From positions 6,324,001 through 6,388,000 of the forward strand of contig NZ_CP029191.1 of the NCBI RefSeq assembly GCF_008642335.1: a stretch of 64,000 nt of DNA, in the 5' to 3' direction. How positions within the stretch are numbered: the first letter of the stretch is position 1; each line of letters opens with the position of its first letter. Position numbers and translations under genes: made by a program. The DNA comes from Streptomyces venezuelae (GTDB lineage Bacteria > Actinomycetota > Actinomycetes > Streptomycetales > Streptomycetaceae). Positions 62,488 through 64,000 of this stretch are shown here, piece after piece. The notes below the pieces were generated by a model. The model was not told the DNA's origin. It did no database searches and worked only from the letters and a program-made list of their open reading frames with translations.

Positions 62488-64000
62488 CCGCCCGCCGTCT
62501 CTTCCGCGAAGCGGAGGATGCCCTCGTAGTCGGGCCGGTCGGGGAGCGTCGGCACGGCCCGCTCGGACTGGGCGACCGCCACCAGGTTCACGAGGTTGCG
62601 CGCCTGCTGGGCGGTGCCGATGCTGTTGCCCTGCCGGTGCGCCTGCTTCACGTACTCGACCGCTTCGTTGATCCGCCGGACCGTCTCCGGCGGCGCGCCC
62701 TCAGAGGCCAGCTCGGCCTGCCGGAACTGGCTCGCGAGGCCGCACTGCCGGTACATGTCGTCGAGCAGCAGTTCGGTGAGCCGCTTGTACTCGCCGCTGT
62801 CGCCCATCGCGGCCGCCCGCTGCGCCTGCTCGATGTCGCGGCGCACCTTCATCGCCTGCACGGGCTCGATGTAGGGCCCGTACCGCTTCAGGAAGTGGTC
62901 GGCCTCCCGCTCGGCGTAGCCCAACTGCTCGCGCAGCGAGGCGCTGTCGAGGACCTCGACGGGCTCGGGCGGCGGCGTGCGCGGCTTCTCCCGGTTGGGG
63001 GTCGCCTCCAGGACCATGTCCGTGCCACGCACGGAGATCTTCACCGTGATGATGCGGTCCGCGGAGTAGTTGAAGGAGACGTCGACCTGGCGGTTGATCT
63101 CGATCTCCTGCGGCAGCTCGAACTCGACGACGCCCTGTTCGTGGTTCTCGCTCGCGACCTTGCTGTCGCCCTCGTAGACCGGCACGCGGATGCGGCGGCT
63201 GTCGGTGGTGTGGAAGGTGCGCTGGCGCGGCTCGGAGAGCGGGTAGGGCGAGCCCGCCTCGATGATCTCGACGAACACGTCCCGCTGGCTGCCCTTGATC
63301 GCCGCGATGCCCATCGCCATCGGCGTCGACTCGTACAGCCCCGTGTCGCCCTTGGAGCGCCCGTCGGCGAGACTGCGGCCGCACTCCGTGCAGGAGTCCG
63401 CCCCGTACTCGTTGACCTTCGCGCACTCCGCGTCCGAGCACTCCACACCGCGCAGCGTCTCGGCGAGCACCCCCGCGCCGAACGCCACGCACTCCATCGG
63501 GTTGATGTTCCTGCGGACCTTGTCGGCGCCGAAGAACGCCTCGACGGCCTCGTACACCGGCCGGGTGAGGGTGCCGCCGCCCACCAACAGCACGTCGGAG
63601 ATGTCGTCGGTGGAGAGTTCGTAGCGGGCCAGGGACTCCTGGACGAGGTTCATGGTCCTGGCCACCAGCGGCGCGATCATCCCCTGGAACTCGCCGCGCG
63701 TCAGCTTCATCTCGACGTCGAGGACGCCGTTCTCGCTGCGGTACGCGGCCGGGATCACGATGTACGTCTCGGGCAGGTCGTTCAGCTCGCGCTTGGCGCG
63801 CTCGGCGGCCTTCTTCGCCTGGAACAGGAACGCCTTGTCGCCGGCCGGGTCCACGTGGTGCTGCTCGCGCATCCACCCGATGATCCGCTCCACGATCGCC
63901 AGGTCGAAGTCGTCGCCGCCCAGCCAGATGTCGCCCGCCGACCGCAGGACCTGGAACTGGCTTCTGCCCTCCTGGTCCTTCACGGCGTTGAGGATCGAGA
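62484..64000 (-). CDS. Hsp70 (DnaK-family) chaperone with zinc-ribbon insert, C-terminal part
   Basis: The frame is open to the window edge, so at least 505 residues are seen and the start lies outside. It includes the rest of the ATPase domain (SAGDIWLGGDDFDLAIVE, LLVGGGTLTRPVYEAVEAFFG, NPMECVAFGAGVLAE). An inserted zinc-ribbon-like segment follows (VECSDAEC and SCTECGRSL), then the beta substrate-binding domain (GIAAIKGSQRDVFVEIIEAGSPYP, ELPQEIEINRQVDVSFNYSAD) and a helical lid. It is thus a full chaperone, unlike its downstream neighbour, with which it is coupled (ATGA). It is distinct from housekeeping DnaK by the zinc insert. Confidence 0.9.
   Translation of the reverse strand, partial: SILNAVKDQEGRSQFQVLRSAGDIWLGGDDFDLAIVERIIGWMREQHHVDPAGDKAFLFQAKKAAERAKRELNDLPETYIVIPAAYRSENGVLDVEMKLTRGEFQGMIAPLVARTMNLVQESLARYELSTDDISDVLLVGGGTLTRPVYEAVEAFFGADKVRRNINPMECVAFGAGVLAETLRGVECSDAECAKVNEYGADSCTECGRSLADGRSKGDTGLYESTPMAMGIAAIKGSQRDVFVEIIEAGSPYPLSEPRQRTFHTTDSRRIRVPVYEGDSKVASENHEQGVVEFELPQEIEINRQVDVSFNYSADRIITVKISVRGTDMVLEATPNREKPRTPPPEPVEVLDSASLREQLGYAEREADHFLKRYGPYIEPVQAMKVRRDIEQAQRAAAMGDSGEYKRLTELLLDDMYRQCGLASQFRQAELASEGAPPETVRRINEAVEYVKQAHRQGNSIGTAQQARNLVNLVAVAQSERAVPTLPDRPDYEGILRFAEETAGG

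Noticed and set aside
50622..64000. Complete Zorya phage-defence system
   Set aside because: A MotA/MotB-like pair is plausible, but no ZorC, ZorD or ZorE-like gene is visible, so the name is not justified.

Overview
The window is chromosomal DNA of a Streptomyces or close relative. Base composition is very high GC with strong third-position bias, GTG/TTG starts are common, and many genes are coupled through ATGA or GTGA overlaps. Gene content agrees: whiI with a sigma-WhiG-type promoter, the coproporphyrin heme genes, and DUF3000, DUF4349 and DUF1266 proteins. From memory (not checked), positions 3.6-39 kb follow the order of the S. coelicolor region around SCO6026-SCO6061 (fadBA, rnd, whiI, hemE, hemG, hemQ, the DUF692 gene, murC). 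I saw no tRNA, rRNA, CRISPR, insertion sequence or phage gene.

Layout. 0-3.6 kb: end of an amino-acid permease, a GT-C membrane transferase, a NYN/PIN-like protein and a propeller-like protein. 3.6-7.0 kb: fadBA beta-oxidation operon, then a 0.6 kb repeat-filled spacer. 7.6-11.8 kb: rnd, whiI, DUF3000 and hemE. 11.9-16.5 kb: flavin disulfide reductase, DUF4349 lipoprotein, hemG and hemQ. 16.5-23.2 kb: a secreted peptidase, then a duplicated cassette of DUF4142 and TIGR04222 membrane proteins around a DUF692/MNIO enzyme. One TIGR04222 protein ends in a Gly/Ser/Cys-rich tail, a plausible substrate of the MNIO enzyme. 23.3-29.5 kb: peptidyl-tRNA hydrolase family protein, ABC pair, deacetylase lipoprotein, hydrolase, MFS pump and TetR.

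29.6-31 kb: a 26-codon gene encoding a peptide ending AWYHWY, followed by an unusual short cytochrome P450. This matches the minimal layout of the tryptorubin/atropopeptide RiPP family (tryptorubin core AWYIWY). 31-42 kb: small membrane protein, sphingomyelinase, DinB, DUF839/PhoX protein, ZapE ATPase, RibD-like reductase, murC, msrB and a secreted M28 aminopeptidase. 40.8-46.8 kb: a ribose-type operon (LacI regulator, rbsA, fused rbsC-rbsB, rbsK, rbsD) with two matched LacI operators. 46.9-50.4 kb: DUF1266 protein, a P450 and a coupled hydrolase.

50.6-64 kb: two converging operons that look like one signalling module. Plus strand: a GTPase-associated-protein-1-like protein, a TerY-type vWA protein, a PP2C phosphatase and a protein kinase with zinc ribbon and FHA-like tail. 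Minus strand: two divergent Hsp70 proteins (the first runs off the window), a two-helix membrane protein with a long coiled tail, a MotB/ZorB-like single-helix protein with a membrane Asp, and a multi-domain beta-sandwich protein. The function is unknown. Family knowledge suggests a stress or biological-conflict complex whose phosphorylation and chaperone arms may act on a membrane ion-channel-like pair.
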